Source: Mytilus edulis
Taxonomy: Eukaryota; Mollusca; Bivalvia; Mytilida; Mytilidae
Direction: 5' to 3'
Assembly (NCBI RefSeq): GCF_963676685.1
Contig: NC_092351.1
Location: 40,786,733-40,850,732 of the forward strand
Length of the DNA: 64,000 bases
The notes beneath the pieces are model-generated. The model worked only from the letters and a program-made list of their open reading frames with translations, was not told the origin of the DNA and ran no database searches. Below, piece by piece: positions 1 through 13,010 of this stretch; the first letter of the stretch is position 1, and each line of letters starts with the position of its first letter. The position numbers and the translations under genes were made by a program.

Positions 1-1553
1 CTACATGTTCTCTTGGTTGTTTTAAGGACTTACACTTAAATTTGACCACAAATAACCCATAACCAAATAAAAAGAAGATTTGTATGCCATGGAAAAACAT
101 AAGAAACCAAAATAATTAACTAGTGCTAAGACAAAATATTCCTTATTCTTACAAGAAAGAACTAATCAAATTTTAATGAGCAAGTTAACTTCAACTCAAA
201 AATTCTGGTTGATACAAACTAAAACAAAATACAATGGAACAATATCTTTTTCTCAATATCAGTTAACTTGTTTTACTGAAAACACAGAGAACAAATTGTT
301 ATACAGTTTATTCATGACAAAAACTTTAAAACAAAACAAAGGACAAATAAACAGACTATTCTGACATCGGACTCTGACTTCTCTTAAACTGAGTTTTACT
401 GTGCGCATTGCTGTGCGTTTGTTTTTTCTACATTGGCTAGAGGTATAGGGGGAGGGTTGAGATCTCAAAAAACAGGTTTAACCCCGCAGCATTTTTGCGC
501 CTGTCCCAAGTCAGGAGCCTCTGGCATTTGTTAGTCTTGTATAATTTTTAATTTTAGTTTCTTGTGTATAATTCGGAGTTTAGTATGATGTCCATTATCA
601 CTGAACTAGTATACATATTTGTTTAGGGGCCAGCTGAAGGACGCCTCCGGGTGCGGGAGTTTCTCGCTGCATTGAAGACCCATTGGTGGCCTTCGGCTGT
701 TGTCTGCTCTATGGTCGGGTTGTTGTCTCTTTGACACATTCCCCATTTTCATTCTCAATTTTATTACTATTCCATTCTCACATGCACTTCAAAAAGCAGG
801 GGTTATAATAATAGGATACACTAAGCAAATGAGTAATTAATGAGTGAAACACATGAATTTTAAGGTATTCATAAATAAAATACCATGTATAAAGTAAAAG
901 AAACATCCCATAGTGTGAGAAATCTTACTGAACTTTCTATGTACATTTCTATATTGTCATCATTCATGTTTTTACATCCTGTAAACTTGAGTTATAAAGC
1001 TTGAAAGGAACAACAAATAAATTTTCCTACATAATGGAATTAATCACAACTGTGACAGGGCCATCACATTTGTCTTACAGAGTGACACAACAATTTCAAG
1101 TTTACTTCACACTGCTGTGTTCCCTAAGTCTAATGTTTGTAAAACTATACTTATCCCTTTCCTCCATGGATTTTTTTTTTTTACATACTTGATTCGTATA
1201 GGATTTTTTCAGTGATGTGAAAAAATAATGATCAGATTTAAAGTATTAATGCATTGCGAAAACAAATTTTTCATCAATGAAATTCCAGTCAGATGTTCTC
1301 ATGAATATCCTTTTTATATTAGATACATTTATTTTGAAAGTCTGATGAATTTTCCTAGGTTATACGTTTCAACTGAGGCACTACACAGACGTCGAAAGAC
1401 GTCATTATGGAGTAAAGGGTTATGCAATCAGTGAAGGCATTATCATGTTTTGATAGTTTTACATTAGTTAAATATCAGTTACTGTAATTCAAAATAGATG
1501 AATACTAATGCAAATAAATAGATTCATTATCTTAATATACATTTTTTTTACAG
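1..1553. other. Intronic stretch upstream of the first recognised PDE2 exon
   Basis: I see no coding exon here. The next upstream PDE2 catalytic exon, expected to carry the metal-binding His-Asp motifs, is not found, so it must lie left of the window. The stretch ends in a polypyrimidine tract and CAG acceptor at 1551-1553. It holds a SINE-like repeat (separate entry) and, around 1370-1480, a segment with a 'gacgtcgaaagacgtc' palindrome that I take for a dispersed repeat. Confidence 0.5.
463..767 (+). repeat. SINE-like mussel repeat, family S1
   Basis: The block runs from 'gtttaaccccgcagc' to 'ccccattttcattctc' and contains the GC-rich core 'gaaggacgcctccgggtg' and the tail 'ttgtctctttgacacattcc'. 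I recognise this composition as a highly repeated mussel sequence. A second, 3'-only copy lies at about 30595-30665. No reading frame of note. The class (SINE) is inferred from the size and truncation pattern; I did not identify an A/B box. Confidence 0.6.
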
Positions 1554-4457
1554 ATAAATTTGAAAAAACCAATCTTAAGCATAGAAAACTATTGTTATGT
1601 TTAATAATGACAGCATCAGATCTCTCTGACCAAACAAAGCCATGGGATTCAACCAAACATATCGCTGTAAGTCATTGCTTAACAAGTAGTTTTAAATAAC
1701 ATCTGATGTACACCAATAATCTGAAAGTTTCACGTATGTTTCTCAGTTCCTGAAATCTTGGCATTATTCTGATATATCAGGAGGATATCATTGAAACTTA
1801 TTTAGAATTGGCCACATTTCAATGGAAGTTTTGCAACAATTAAGGAAATAATAGCAAAAGCTTCAAACTAGATGTATGTGTGAAGCAAAATATTGTCCTA
1901 TGAAACATTGTCCCCCAAGACAATATTTAGTTTAAACAATATTTTATTCAAATAAATTGAATTGGATTGGGCAACAGGCATAGCCTATGTAAGCCCTCTC
2001 CACAAAACAAGGTACAATATATTACATTCAAACAAAGCAACACATGCACAAACATAAAGACAAAACAGAATTAATTTTTCAAAAATACCTCTTAGCTGAC
2101 TGGAATGATGTTATAAATAGTTAGCTCAGATCAAAAGTATGACTATTTTCAAAATGCTTCAAATGTAAACTCAGAAAAATTAATAAAAAATATACTATGA
2201 AAAAAAAAAGATTAAGTTTTATAAACTCCAACATTGATTTAGAGGTCTCATATTAAACTAAATGGTCTCCAGTCAGCTATCTAAAATAATAAATTCAATA
2301 ACTCATTTTTAAAACAACATGTTTGATATCATGTACTTATTTTTACTAAATTATTGCACCTGAAGAAAAACGACAGCGAGTAGTAACCATATTGATACAT
2401 TAAAGAATTATAATAATATAAAAAGAATTTAGAATGTTAATAATAAAAGACAATATTTCATGACTGTATCATTAAATATTGTCCTCATCTATGAAAATAT
2501 GTCCAAAAAAGGACAAATTTTCATTGTGAAATTTTGTCTATATAGACAATATTTCACAGATGAATACTATGAAATTTTGTCTTGTTAAAAAGAGGTTGTA
2601 TTTTGTGTGTATTGAGACAATATTTCATAGATAGATTGTCATGAAATTTTGTCTTACAAAGAGGAGGTTATCAACATATATCATGTTGGATATTGATATT
2701 GTATTTGACCAATAATAACAATTGAACACAAATTAATATTTCAGTTACATTGTATTTCTGTATCTCCAAAACGCTGTCCCAAAAAGATTTGTCAATCTAG
2801 TATTTACAAATTAATACTATTACATGTAACTTACATTCAATTTTGAACATAAACAAGTGATTGTCGGTTCATTACATATATTTATACAGCTTAATGTAGA
2901 ACTATAGAACATACGTTATAGACAATTATTTAATATATAATTAACCATTTATAAAGCATCCATGCGAATTTGAAACTAGCTTATGCTAAAGTAGATATTA
3001 GTTTGAAATATCAAATACTTACTTTCCAAAATAATTTCAGTTAGAAATCTAAAAGTGAGCATGCTACATGCTCGTGTACTATTCCAATTTTGTATTAATC
3101 TGATTAAAAATATTTTTATGGACAGTATTTCACAATGAAATATTGTCATGGACAGTATTTCACAATGAAATATTGTCATGGACAGAATTTCACAGTGAAA
3201 TATTGTCCAGAAGGAGGTTACAAAATTTCATGGACAAGGACACTATTTCATAATTGAATATTGTCCTGGACAGTATTTCATGATGAAATAGTGCCTGCGG
3301 ATAATATTTTATATGAAATTTTGTTCGACGGACAATATTTTATGTTACATATGTGTGTTGATATTGTTCTGCTGTTTATGTTTAAGCCTATTACTATGTA
3401 TATTAGACAAGGGAAATTTGGCAACGATGTTGCAATCTTATTTGAAATTAAATCTGCAAGAACCATGTAGGACCATGAGAAGATATATTTTGGGTTCAAT
3501 GACCCTAAAATCAAAAGTTTCTGCAGTTTGCAGAATTAAACATGGAATCTATTAACTTAGATTAGACACTGTCTTGTTTATAAAATGAGGAAATATGGTA
3601 TGGTTGCATATGACACAACTATCCAGCAAAGTCCAAATGACTTTGATTGCCATCTACGATGTGCAAAACTCATAACAAAGAGTCAGCTTTTAGAGGCTAT
3701 TTCACTTTTCATGATATTTCTATGCATTGATAATATATTAACACATATGCGGTATGTTATCTTATCCAAAAAAAAAGCCTTCTTTAAAATTTTCAGATTC
3801 TGTTTTTAATTTACTCAAGTGTTTCTCATTTAACTTGTCTTTTGGTATACCGGTACATCATTTGTATTTATGATATAAAAATTATGATGAAGTATTTATT
3901 TGTTTTGTAGGCTTTAATCTACAATGAATTTTTCTCTCAAGGAGATTTAGAGAAATCATTAGGTAGAACACCTCCTGAGATGATGGACAGAGAAAGGGCT
4001 AGGATACCAGATTTACAAATTGGTTTTCTAGATCATATAGCATTGCCTGTTTATAGGTAGGTAATAAAAAGATCCCCATCATGGTTATGTAAATTTTCTA
4101 AATTGTTCTGCAAGTGATACATATTTAAGAGTTTTACATTATATTGATATCTTTAAACATATATTTTATTTTAAATTGACTGCCTAAAATTGGGTCAACA
4201 CTTTTGCAAAATGTTAAATAAAGGTAAAATTTCCCTTGAATTCCAGAGTATTACAAGACTTATTTGTGGAAGCTAAAGTGGTACATAATACTGTCAAAGA
4301 AAATCATAGACACTGGGAGAAAATATGTGCTCTGATCAAGTTACGGCGAGGAGGTAGCTGTGAACAGATGAGTTATGAACAGATTTTAGCTTTAGAAGAG
4401 GAAGCGAATAGTCTACCAGAAGACGAAGTTAAAAGTGTAACACAAAATGGTCACTGA
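1554..4457 (+). CDS. PDE2A: cGMP-stimulated 3',5'-cyclic phosphodiesterase (PDE2-like), 3' exons of a partial gene
   Basis: Three exons encode the C-terminal part of a class I phosphodiesterase catalytic domain, which hydrolyses cAMP and cGMP to 5'-nucleotides. Exons: 1554-1666, 3911-4056 and 4247-4457, all with AG/GT borders and compatible phases. The first reads '[20 protein letters not shown]'; its 'DLSDQTK' Asp is the family metal ligand. The second carries '[11 protein letters not shown]', 'MMDRERA' and '[12 protein letters not shown]', which includes the invariant purine-selective Gln and the Phe of the nucleotide clamp. The third gives '[10 protein letters not shown]' and a short acidic tail ending in a TGA. 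Word-for-word similarity to vertebrate PDE2A is stronger than to PDE5, PDE10 or PDE11 as I recall them. The regulatory GAF domains and the HD motifs lie outside the window. The 2.2-kb first intron is full of palindromic repeats. Confidence 0.88.
2450..2660. repeat. Palindromic 'GACAATATTTCA' repeats, first cluster
   Basis: In the PDE2 intron, half-sites 'gacaatatttca' and their complements 'tgaaattttgtc' recur about every 25-60 bases in both orientations. An isolated set lies at 1885-1935. These look like decayed relatives of the cluster at 3115-3340. Confidence 0.6.
3115..3340. repeat. Tandem palindromic minisatellite in the PDE2 intron
   Basis: Units of about 30 bp pair 'gacagtatttca' with 'tgaaatattgtc' across a two-to-three base loop. 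The first two copies (from 3119 and 3149) are almost identical, followed by more divergent copies to about 3340. Each unit is a near-perfect inverted repeat, so the array could fold into a row of hairpins in DNA or in the intron RNA. Confidence 0.7.
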
Positions 4458-4774
4458 CGATAAAATTATTGTGTGTTGGTAATGTTATAAAAGATGCTCG
4501 AGTCATCTAGGGTAAAGTCAAGTGTGACTGATATTAACATGCAAGATATTGTTATTAAGATGAGATTTTGTAACATGAATAGTAAATCAATAGCTTGTAA
4601 CAGATGGTATAGAAAATACTGATTGTTCAATAATATTCATTTTGTGATAGGAAAATAACAAGGCTTTCCATATATAATACTTTTATTGATATTTATATTT
4701 TTACATATGACGGAAATATCATTTAACCATTAGAAGTATGCAAATGATATTTTAACAATTGTTGATACACTTTT

Positions 4775-4780
4775 AATAAA
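4775..4780 (+). terminator. Candidate polyadenylation signal for the PDE2 gene
   Basis: AATAAA lies 318 bases after the stop codon. AT-rich DNA makes chance occurrences common, so this is only a candidate. Confidence 0.3.
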
Positions 4781-4985
4781 AAGGAACTATTAACATTTTA
4801 AAACTTAAAAACTAATATACTTTACACTGGACTATAAGTACTTTATTTCCTAAATCAGAGATCCTATGATATATTGCATTCTTGGTTGTATCATGTTATA
4901 TATACTAGTACTCAGTAATATATGAGTTATTTCTTACTTGATTAAAAAGGGGGGAGGAAATTTCTGACAGTAATTCTGACTTTTT

Positions 4986-6357
4986 AGCTCACCTGTCCCG
5001 AAGGGACAAGTGAGCTTATGCCATCACTTGGCGTCCGTCGTCTGTTGTCGTCTGTCGTCGTAAACTATTTCAAGAATCTTCTCCTCTGAAACTACTGGGC
5101 CAAATACTTTCAAACTTTAACTGAATGTTCCTTAGGGTATCTAATTTATAAATTGTATCCGAAGTTTTGATCTATCAACAAACATGGTCGCCATTGCTAA
5201 AAATAGAACATAGGGGTCAAATGCAGTTTTTGGCTTATAACTCAAAAACCAAAGCATTTAGAGCAAATCTGACATGGGGTAATAATGTTTATCAGGTCAA
5301 GATCTATCTGCCCTGAAATTTTCAGATGAATCAGACAACCCGTTGTTGGGTTGCTGCCCCTGAATTGGTAATTTAAAGGAAATTTTGCTGTTTTTGGTTA
5401 TTATCTTGAATATTGTTATAGATAGAGATAAACTGTTAAACAGGAATAATGTTCAGCAAAGTAAGATTTACAAATAAGTCAACATGACGGAAATGGTCAG
5501 TTGACCCCTTTAGGAGTTATTGCCCTTTATAGTCAATTTTTAACCATTTTTCGTAAATCTTAGTAATCTTTTACAAAAATCTTCTCCTCTGAAACTACTA
5601 GGCCAAATACTTCCAAACTTTAACTGAATGTTTCTTAGGGTATCTAGTTTGTAAATTGTATCCGAAGTTATGATCTATCAACAAACATGGTCGCCATTGC
5701 TAAAAATGGAACATAGGGGTCAAATGCAGTTTTTGGCTTATAACTCAAAAACCAAAGCATTTAGAGCAAATCTGACGTTGGGTAATATTGTTTATCAGGT
5801 CAAGATCTATCTGCCCTGAAATTTTCAGATGAATCAGACAACCTGTTGTTGGGTTGCTGCCCCTGAATTGATAATTTTAAGGAAATTTTGCTGTTTTTGT
5901 TTATTATCTTGAATATAATTATAGATAGAAATAAACTGTAAACAGCAATAATGTTCAGCAAAGTAAGATCTTCAATTAAGTCAATTTGACCAAAATTGTC
6001 AATTGACCCCTTAAGGAGTTATTGCCCTTTAAAGACTTTTTTCACAATTTGTTCATGTTGACTTACTTTAAAAAATCTTCTCCTTTGAAACTGGTGTATC
6101 AATTTCAGCCAAACTTAGGCTAAATGAGTTTCAGAGTATCTAGTATAAATTTTATATTTTATTTCCTTGTATGTCAAGAAACATAGCTCCTATGGCTAAA
6201 ATAGAACATAGGAGAAATTGATTATTTTTTTTGGCTTTTGAAGAAAATAGGACGATCCAAAAAACATTTAAATAAATAGAAAAGCCAAAATAATCATTGA
6301 TGAGAGATTTAACCAAAAGAATTAAGGTGTGCGATTCAGGCTCTTGAGAGCCTCTTG
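4986..6357 (+). repeat. GCTCACC hairpin-ended element, copy 1
   Basis: The element opens with a strong hairpin (AGCTCAC ... TGTCCCgaaGGGACA ... GTGAGCT at 4986-5015) followed by GTC-rich sequence. It closes with the palindrome AGGCTCTtgAGAGCCT (6338-6353). Internally, a ~560-bp module beginning 'aaaatcttctcctctgaaac' is repeated (from about 5077, 5577 and, diverged, 6075), each with 'ctatctgccctgaaatttt' and 'aggagttattgccctttat'. Copies 2 and 3 lie at 32039 and 61668. No protein is encoded. It is a widespread molluscan repeat; whether it is Helitron-like is discussed in the findings. Confidence 0.8.
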
Positions 6358-7605
6358 TTTTTACTTTTCATGTATAATTGTTATTAACAAGAACCATTCA
6401 TTAGTCTAAAGTGTTTTAATTCAAAAGGCATATTATGTTTGAAATTGTCAGAAGTTTTCACTAGAAATTTGTAAAAATTATAACATGGAAAAGATGATGG
6501 TTTTGCTTTGGTAAGTCTTTGACTGCATCTTTTAAAACATTTATAGAAAAAGAATAAAAAAAACATTAGTCAATGTTACTGCCAAGAATATGTTTTTAAT
6601 GGTCAGTTTATTTTAAATATGAAATAATTACTAGCACCTATGTCAGATATTTGTATATGAAACTAGTAACATATATGAACATATTTCTTGAAAAAGGGAG
6701 GTGTAAGAGAAAATGTGATGTTTTACATTCTGCAAGCATGCTTTTAATGCATTGTATTTTATCAATTAGGTTTGCTTTTAATTCTATATTTATGATGTTA
6801 TGAATGAGTATAGGATTGTTAAGTTATAACATTGTTCATCTACTTGTAAAGATCCATTTGAATGGCTGAAATAGTGTTAAGAAAGTTAAGTGGCAAATCA
6901 TTACTTACTATATTGTTATGTTAGTGTTATATATGTGTGTTTATGATATAAGTTTACTATGTTATGAATGAATTTGTTGATTTTATTTTAAATTTTATTA
7001 TTTAATCTTTAGTTTATTTATATATTTACATTATTATCCTTTAAACATTAAAAACCATTTGTCATAGGTTAAATTCACAAAACAAAAAACTTTTTTTTCT
7101 CCCTGAATGAAACCATTTTTACCAGTGGGAGGGCTAGCGATATGATTTTATTGTTTCCCAATGTGTAACTGAAACACATTTTGTTTGAATTAAATGAGTT
7201 GTATGATTTTGAATTAGCGATACATTTCAGTATACAAAATCTCGGTGATTTCACTGATATGCTGTGAAAAGATGCTCCCTAGTCTTTTTATATGCAATCT
7301 TTTCATAATTCACAGCTATTTATGCATAAAATTTCATTTTTGTAAAATATGGGATATTTAATATTAATTTATCTTGGTTAAAAGAATTATGTTATGTTTT
7401 ATTTGAATATGATTTGATGCAAGTTTTAACTAGAATTAAGTTGGTATGCAGTTGGACAAAAAGTTATATTTTATTGCTCATTATTAGAATTCTGCCATAT
7501 ACAAATATGCAAGTTTATTTTCTTGTCATTAATTGAATGGTATTGGTGTAGAACAAAAGAAATGATATAATGTAAAAGATTGACTCAAATTTTTCCTTCT
7601 ATTTA
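6358..7605. other. AT-rich intergenic DNA
   Basis: I see no gene, RNA gene or recognisable repeat family in this stretch. Confidence 0.5.
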
Positions 7606-7756
7606 AGGAATGTCTGTAATATTTTTTGTCTATGAAGAAATAACATAAAAAATTTGGTGCACATTGAATAACGCTTATAGCGGGTTATTAAACAGTGTGC
7701 ACCACATTTTTTATGTTATTGTGAATAGACAGAAAAATTTTTACAGTCATTTCTTA
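7606..7756. mobile_element. Short inverted-repeat element (MITE-like hairpin)
   Basis: The two halves are reverse complements across a centre near 7680: 'gtgcacattgaataacgc' pairs with 'gggttattaaacagtgtgca', and 'gtctatgaagaaataacat' pairs with 'atgttattgtgaatagac'. The outer ends 'aggaatgtctgtaa' and 'ttacagtcatttctt' also pair. No coding capacity. Directly after it, 7795-7905 has the 'ccaatcagaatacgcatt' type of sequence that recurs in mussel MITEs. Confidence 0.65.
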
Positions 7757-10700
7757 TAATTTAATTCTAAATTCTATTTGAAACAGTAGAAAACCATGAA
7801 AAAACGTTGATGATGTCACGGTCACATGACTAAATTATGTCTATGGGCTGATAACAAAATAATGTCAGCCAATCAGAATACGCATTACATCCAAAATTAA
7901 ATTATAACATATTACAGTAAAACACCTCTGGTCTAAGGATAGTATATTTTTTCCTAAGTTTGACTTAAATATTTTTGATTTTCTGCTTTTCAACAAAGCA
8001 CTCAGTGTTTAGGAGTAAAAGCAAGATGAGTCAACTTAGAGTCAAATTAATTTAAAATAATATGTCATTCCTTCATACCTACTTATCTTAATTTTCTCAG
8101 TATTTACATAAATTGAAATAAAAAACTACAATTTTTTCTAGATCTAGTTATGTTTTATTTCATATGTAAATTTTCAAATGGTGTCATCTTTTTAATTTGT
8201 AACAGTGTTAAGTATTTAGTTGTAAACATTTTAGTTACATATACACAGTATGCAGTTATAGCTCTCTTTGCTCATAGATATTTATAGTTACATATATGCA
8301 GTCAAAATTTTTATCAAATTGCTAGCAAGTGATTTATTCTTTGAAAACCTGACATTTGTAAATGTTCCTACATTATGCAATCATTATATAAGCTGATACG
8401 GAGCGTAGATAACAAATCTTTGATTTATATGTCCAAGGTGAATCAAGTGTGCATACATGTCTAATCTCTATATAGAAGTCAAATGTAAAACACCCATTAA
8501 GTGTATGATGTTTATGATATAATATAACAAACATGCTACATATGTTATACAAAATTTATAAAAAGAACTGATATTTTAAAATATTTATGACATAATATTA
8601 ACTATGGTTATGTAATATGATATTTTAATGAAGAATATTTAGAGTTTCATGCATTTTGAAATGGTTTCTTTTTTAAGGACCTTTGGGTTACAGTTATACA
8701 GTTCTCCATGTATTTAGTCTTCTTTTGCTCCACAAACTTTTCACTTTGAGTGATTGAACTACATTGAGAGTATGCATTAATTATTATACATTTAACTATG
8801 TTGAAGCATGATATTTTTTATATCATATCTCTTGTTTTTCATATATAGGTTTCACATGAAATACTCATTAATTTATAATGTATTTTCATTCATTTCTTTG
8901 TTCATATTATGTTAGAAAAAACAGTATAAAATCAGTTCATTACCTCATTTTTATTTTGTATTTTTTTCCAAATGTTAGTGCTAATTTGAACTTTTTACAT
9001 CTGTTAAAATTATGTGTTGGATATAAGTTACCATGTTGATATAGAAAAAGAATTTATTAACTAATAGATAACAGACAGTTTTCATTCATGAATATGTGAG
9101 AACAGCATCGAATATTTACATATTTTATTGCCGTTTAAAAAGACTACCTGAATCTAAAAATGCATTTAGCATGATGGTTAACTTTGATTTCTTAATTCAC
9201 AAATTGATAAATATCTGAGGGACTTTCTGCCTATTATTAACTAAAACAATTCAGGTAGATCATTTACTTCTGTTCAATGTGACAATATTTTGTCTTATGT
9301 CTCTTATATTTGATTTGATGATTGTATTATTTTAAAGCATTTTACCTCTTTAGTAAGGGAGACAATCATATTTATGTACATGTTTCATTGTCTTATAAAC
9401 ACACAAGAGTATATGTATTTTATAGAGAATAAGAAATAGAAAATCATTTATATTAAACCAGATACGAAAGTCCTAAATTTTGCTTACATCACTTATGTTA
9501 TAACATATTCAGCAGACTCAAGGTATATAAACTAATGTGGTTTTTCAGTGGTATAATATTTAACCATGTTAACTGAACAATTTTCACCCAATTTTCAGAA
9601 CAAATCATTAAGTTTTTTATGCCATTGCGAAACAAAAGTTTGTACTAGTTGAATAACTTTACTGAAATTGTAATTGTTTATATCAGGTTCTCCGTATTAC
9701 AGATAATTAGTTTAAATTTTGTGATATTTGAAAGCACTAACACACAATCTAAAAAGATCTCCAAACGTTAGGTAAGAATGTTCTTGTTTACTAGTAGCTA
9801 CGTTCTTATACATAAATGAAAAACCGTGAAATATGTTCACTTTGTTGTCTGTAAGCAATCGATTATTTTGATTTGTTAATCTGCTATCAAATTGCTTTAT
9901 CAATTTGTTATACATTGTATATACAATTAAGTTGTGCATTTGAATGTTAAGATATTTTTTCGCCAGACTACATTAACCTTTGTTATCTATCTTATCACTT
10001 GAGATTAACATTTGATCTTTAAATTATTATGTTAAATTATTTACAGTAATATATTTCAAGTATATTCATGCATGTATATAAAATGTTCATTATCATAGTT
10101 TTATGCATTATACAGTTGGTGGAATATATTTTTCTATAGTTATTTAAGCATACTATTATGATTATATTTAAGGCAATTTCATATTTGTTCTGTTGGCTAA
10201 ACTTTTTAAGATAAATATTTTTAGAGACGTTTGAAAGTAACATATGCTTAACTTCCACATTATTGCTATGTAATAACCATTCTTTTAACAATCACATCTA
10301 ACTGCAGATATATTGTAATGCAATTGTCAATTTTTTTACAATCTTTATTAAAACCCAGGTATCGTGTAAAACCAGACATCCAGAGACTGTACAATCTATA
10401 TTTTAAAAGTATACATGATATTTATGCATGAATCTGAAGGAACTTCTGATATTAAACTTTTTATGTTGTCATTTTGTTCATTATTAGAGGATTGTTTTTT
10501 TCATTTTCATTGTTAATAAAAGTTAAATATTATGTATTGTTATTTTTATCAATCCAAATTAAAAGATATGTAAATGTACATTGTCTATAAATCCCAAATT
10601 TCACATTATAAATGCATCTTATTTATTCTTTTCATTTTATAGAAATTATGTTTTTCCCCCTGTATTTTTAGTTCACATGGCCCATGTGATCAGTATTTCT

Positions 10701-10835
10701 TTTAATCTATAGATTGAGTGTTATAAAACATTTTATAATCTTCTCAGAAACCATTTGCTTCAACAAAGAATATTATGCATGATGGATGACTTAATGGTCC
10801 TACATAACAGTTGAGCATAACATTTTTATATATTA
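7757..10835. other. AT-rich intergenic DNA
   Basis: Apart from the possible MITE remnant at 7795-7905, I see nothing that supports a gene. Short open frames here have no family resemblance and lie in low-complexity AT sequence. Confidence 0.5.
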
Positions 10836-11170
10836 GTTATCAAAGGTACCAGGATTATAATTTAATACTCTAGATACACGTTATGTCTACATAAGACTCG
10901 TCAGTGACCCTGGGATCAAAATAGTTATGAAGCCAAACAAGTACAAAGTTGAATGACCCAAAATTGCCAAAAAGTTGTCCAAAATACGGCTGAGGTAATC
11001 TATGCCTATAAATCATCATAGATACCAGAATTAAAATTTTATAACCTAGACACGCATTTTGTCTACATGAGACACATCAGTGATGCTCAAATCAAAAAAG
11101 TTAAAAAGTCTAAATAAAGCACACAAAGTTGAAGAGAATTTAGTACCTACCCCAAGAGGATTTGCCAAAT
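10836..11170 (-). repeat. Two head-to-tail copies of dispersed family S5
   Basis: Copies from 10836 and from 11017 share 'ataccagaattaaaatttt', 'gacacgcattttgtctac' and 'atgagacacatcagtgatg'. This is the reverse strand of the family whose core reads 'cactgatgagtcttttgta' then 'gacgaaacgcgcgtctgg'. Other copies are at 20817, 21135, 27950, 33413, 33775, 33926, 41362, 46845 and 63052. Confidence 0.65.
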
Positions 11171-12809
11171 AAAGTTATGTGCTATTTGAAATAATTTGAA
11201 AGAATACATAACTATTGTTCTTTCTTAAAAAAAAACTATTGTGGTGAATTTGATTCTTTGCTGAAATGCAAGACTGTTACAGAAGGTATATATCTATAAC
11301 ATGATATGAATGTCTTCTGCATAAACATTCTAAACATATAATAATGCACATGTATTATGCCAGAAATAGGGTTGAAATGTCGTCTGTATTTACCGGTACT
11401 TGAATTAAAATCTTAAATAAAAAATTTAACCACCATAAAACAGGTTTTCATTTTACTCAAGGGGAACAGTATTCAAAGTAATTTTTTTAAAACTCTTTAA
11501 CAGGTTGGATAAAGGGTATTATGATATGGTTCCAACTTCAAATGTTGGTTTTTATATTCTGATCAAATAACCAAAGTGGCCACTATCATGCAATGTAGGA
11601 AGTTATGGAAAATACCTATTTTAAACTTTTTAATATGCTAATGGGGGTAATTTATTTTGGATGGTCATCACTAGAAATGTTGATTTTTTAAACTGAAATT
11701 AAGCATAGATGCTAAGCCAGTTGACTGGTTCTTAATGGCCAAATTTAGTAAAAAAAACCAACTATGGATATTGATGATTATAAGATCAGGCATATTTGTA
11801 TTGGGAGCTCTAACAATCCTGTTACTTTGTAGCTCATTTCAAACCCAAGATGGAAAGAGAGGTTACCATCTTGTTACTACTCCACATATTCTTAAAATGT
11901 TTTTCAATGTTGTTATTTTGATATTGTTAACTTAATGCTTATCTGAATACCATGTGTTTTAATGGAAAATTGTACTCCGTAGACCATTGAAAAAATGTAT
12001 CTTTCTTAAATTTGGGACTTTAGATTTGGTATTTAACCATTTTTTTTCTGAGGTTAAGCTAACAAGCTAAGTTGTCTTTTAAAGAAACATTACTATGTGT
12101 GTTTTGAAGTCCTAGGAAAAAAAATATTTTATTGATGGTCGATTATGATTTATGTTGACAAAATGTTTGTTTCAAGTAAATGATGAATTTGTAGAATGCT
12201 CATCATTTTGTTTTAAAAATAAGTGTTGTTGAAGTTAATTATTTCTATCATGAAAGTACTATCTTTATAATACTTCAATAACTACATTGTTTAAAAGGAA
12301 ATATGATTTATGATTCCTTATCATGATATCTACTCATTCTTTTTCATTCACAAATCATTTATATATCTATAATGAGTGTTATTTCACATCATTTATTAAT
12401 TTCATACAAGAACTGTACAGTTAAATTTGTTGATAAAATTACTAAAAGGAAATCATGAGAAATCTTGACAATGTTTTGGTTAATGGCACCATGATTTATA
12501 ACAATGAACGTGTTTAAATCATTTTTAGAGAAATGGAATTGCACATTGGCAACTATTGTATTAATTAATTATATAATCTGAGTAGCATTTGTTTAAATCG
12601 ACAGCTTATTCATTCCCCTAACTGGAATTCAGATTACATTGTCTGAGTAAAAGATCTGTTGAAATCAGTAGACTTTAGAGACCGTCTGTTGGTAAAGCTT
12701 GTGCCCATATGAGTTCTACTATCGCAACAACTGAGAAGTACTTTAGAAGATATATATTAGCTCATTGTGTATATGATATACCATATATATATATATAAGT
12801 ACCCTGTTA
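11171..12809. other. AT-rich intergenic DNA
   Basis: No gene or clear repeat family seen. A hydrophobic 66-aa open frame at 11735-11935 has no support beyond being open. Confidence 0.45.
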
Positions 12810-13010
12810 TTATGGCATCTTCTCTCGTTTGAGTCCCAATAACGCTTCTTATGTGAGGTGTAGTCATTATTGCGACCCTTACTACTCTGCTCTGAATCAG
12901 TTCTAGTGTGTCCGTTCTGGTTGGTTGATGCATAGTCTATAACTGTCTGAACCAGAGTTGTATATTCAGCTGCTATGAATGTCCTTGTACATCCGTCTGT
13001 TCGTCAAATA
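12810..13010 (-). pseudogene. Degraded non-LTR retrotransposon (LINE) RT C-terminal fragment
   Basis: The minus strand reads 'AEYTTLVQTVIDYAST' followed by out-of-frame relics. This resembles the 'YTTLVRPVLEYASTVWDP' segment found after the RT thumb in jockey/CR1-type LINEs, usually followed by 'VQRRAARF'. Only about 60 residues can be followed and the frame is not intact. Family level only. Confidence 0.4.
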
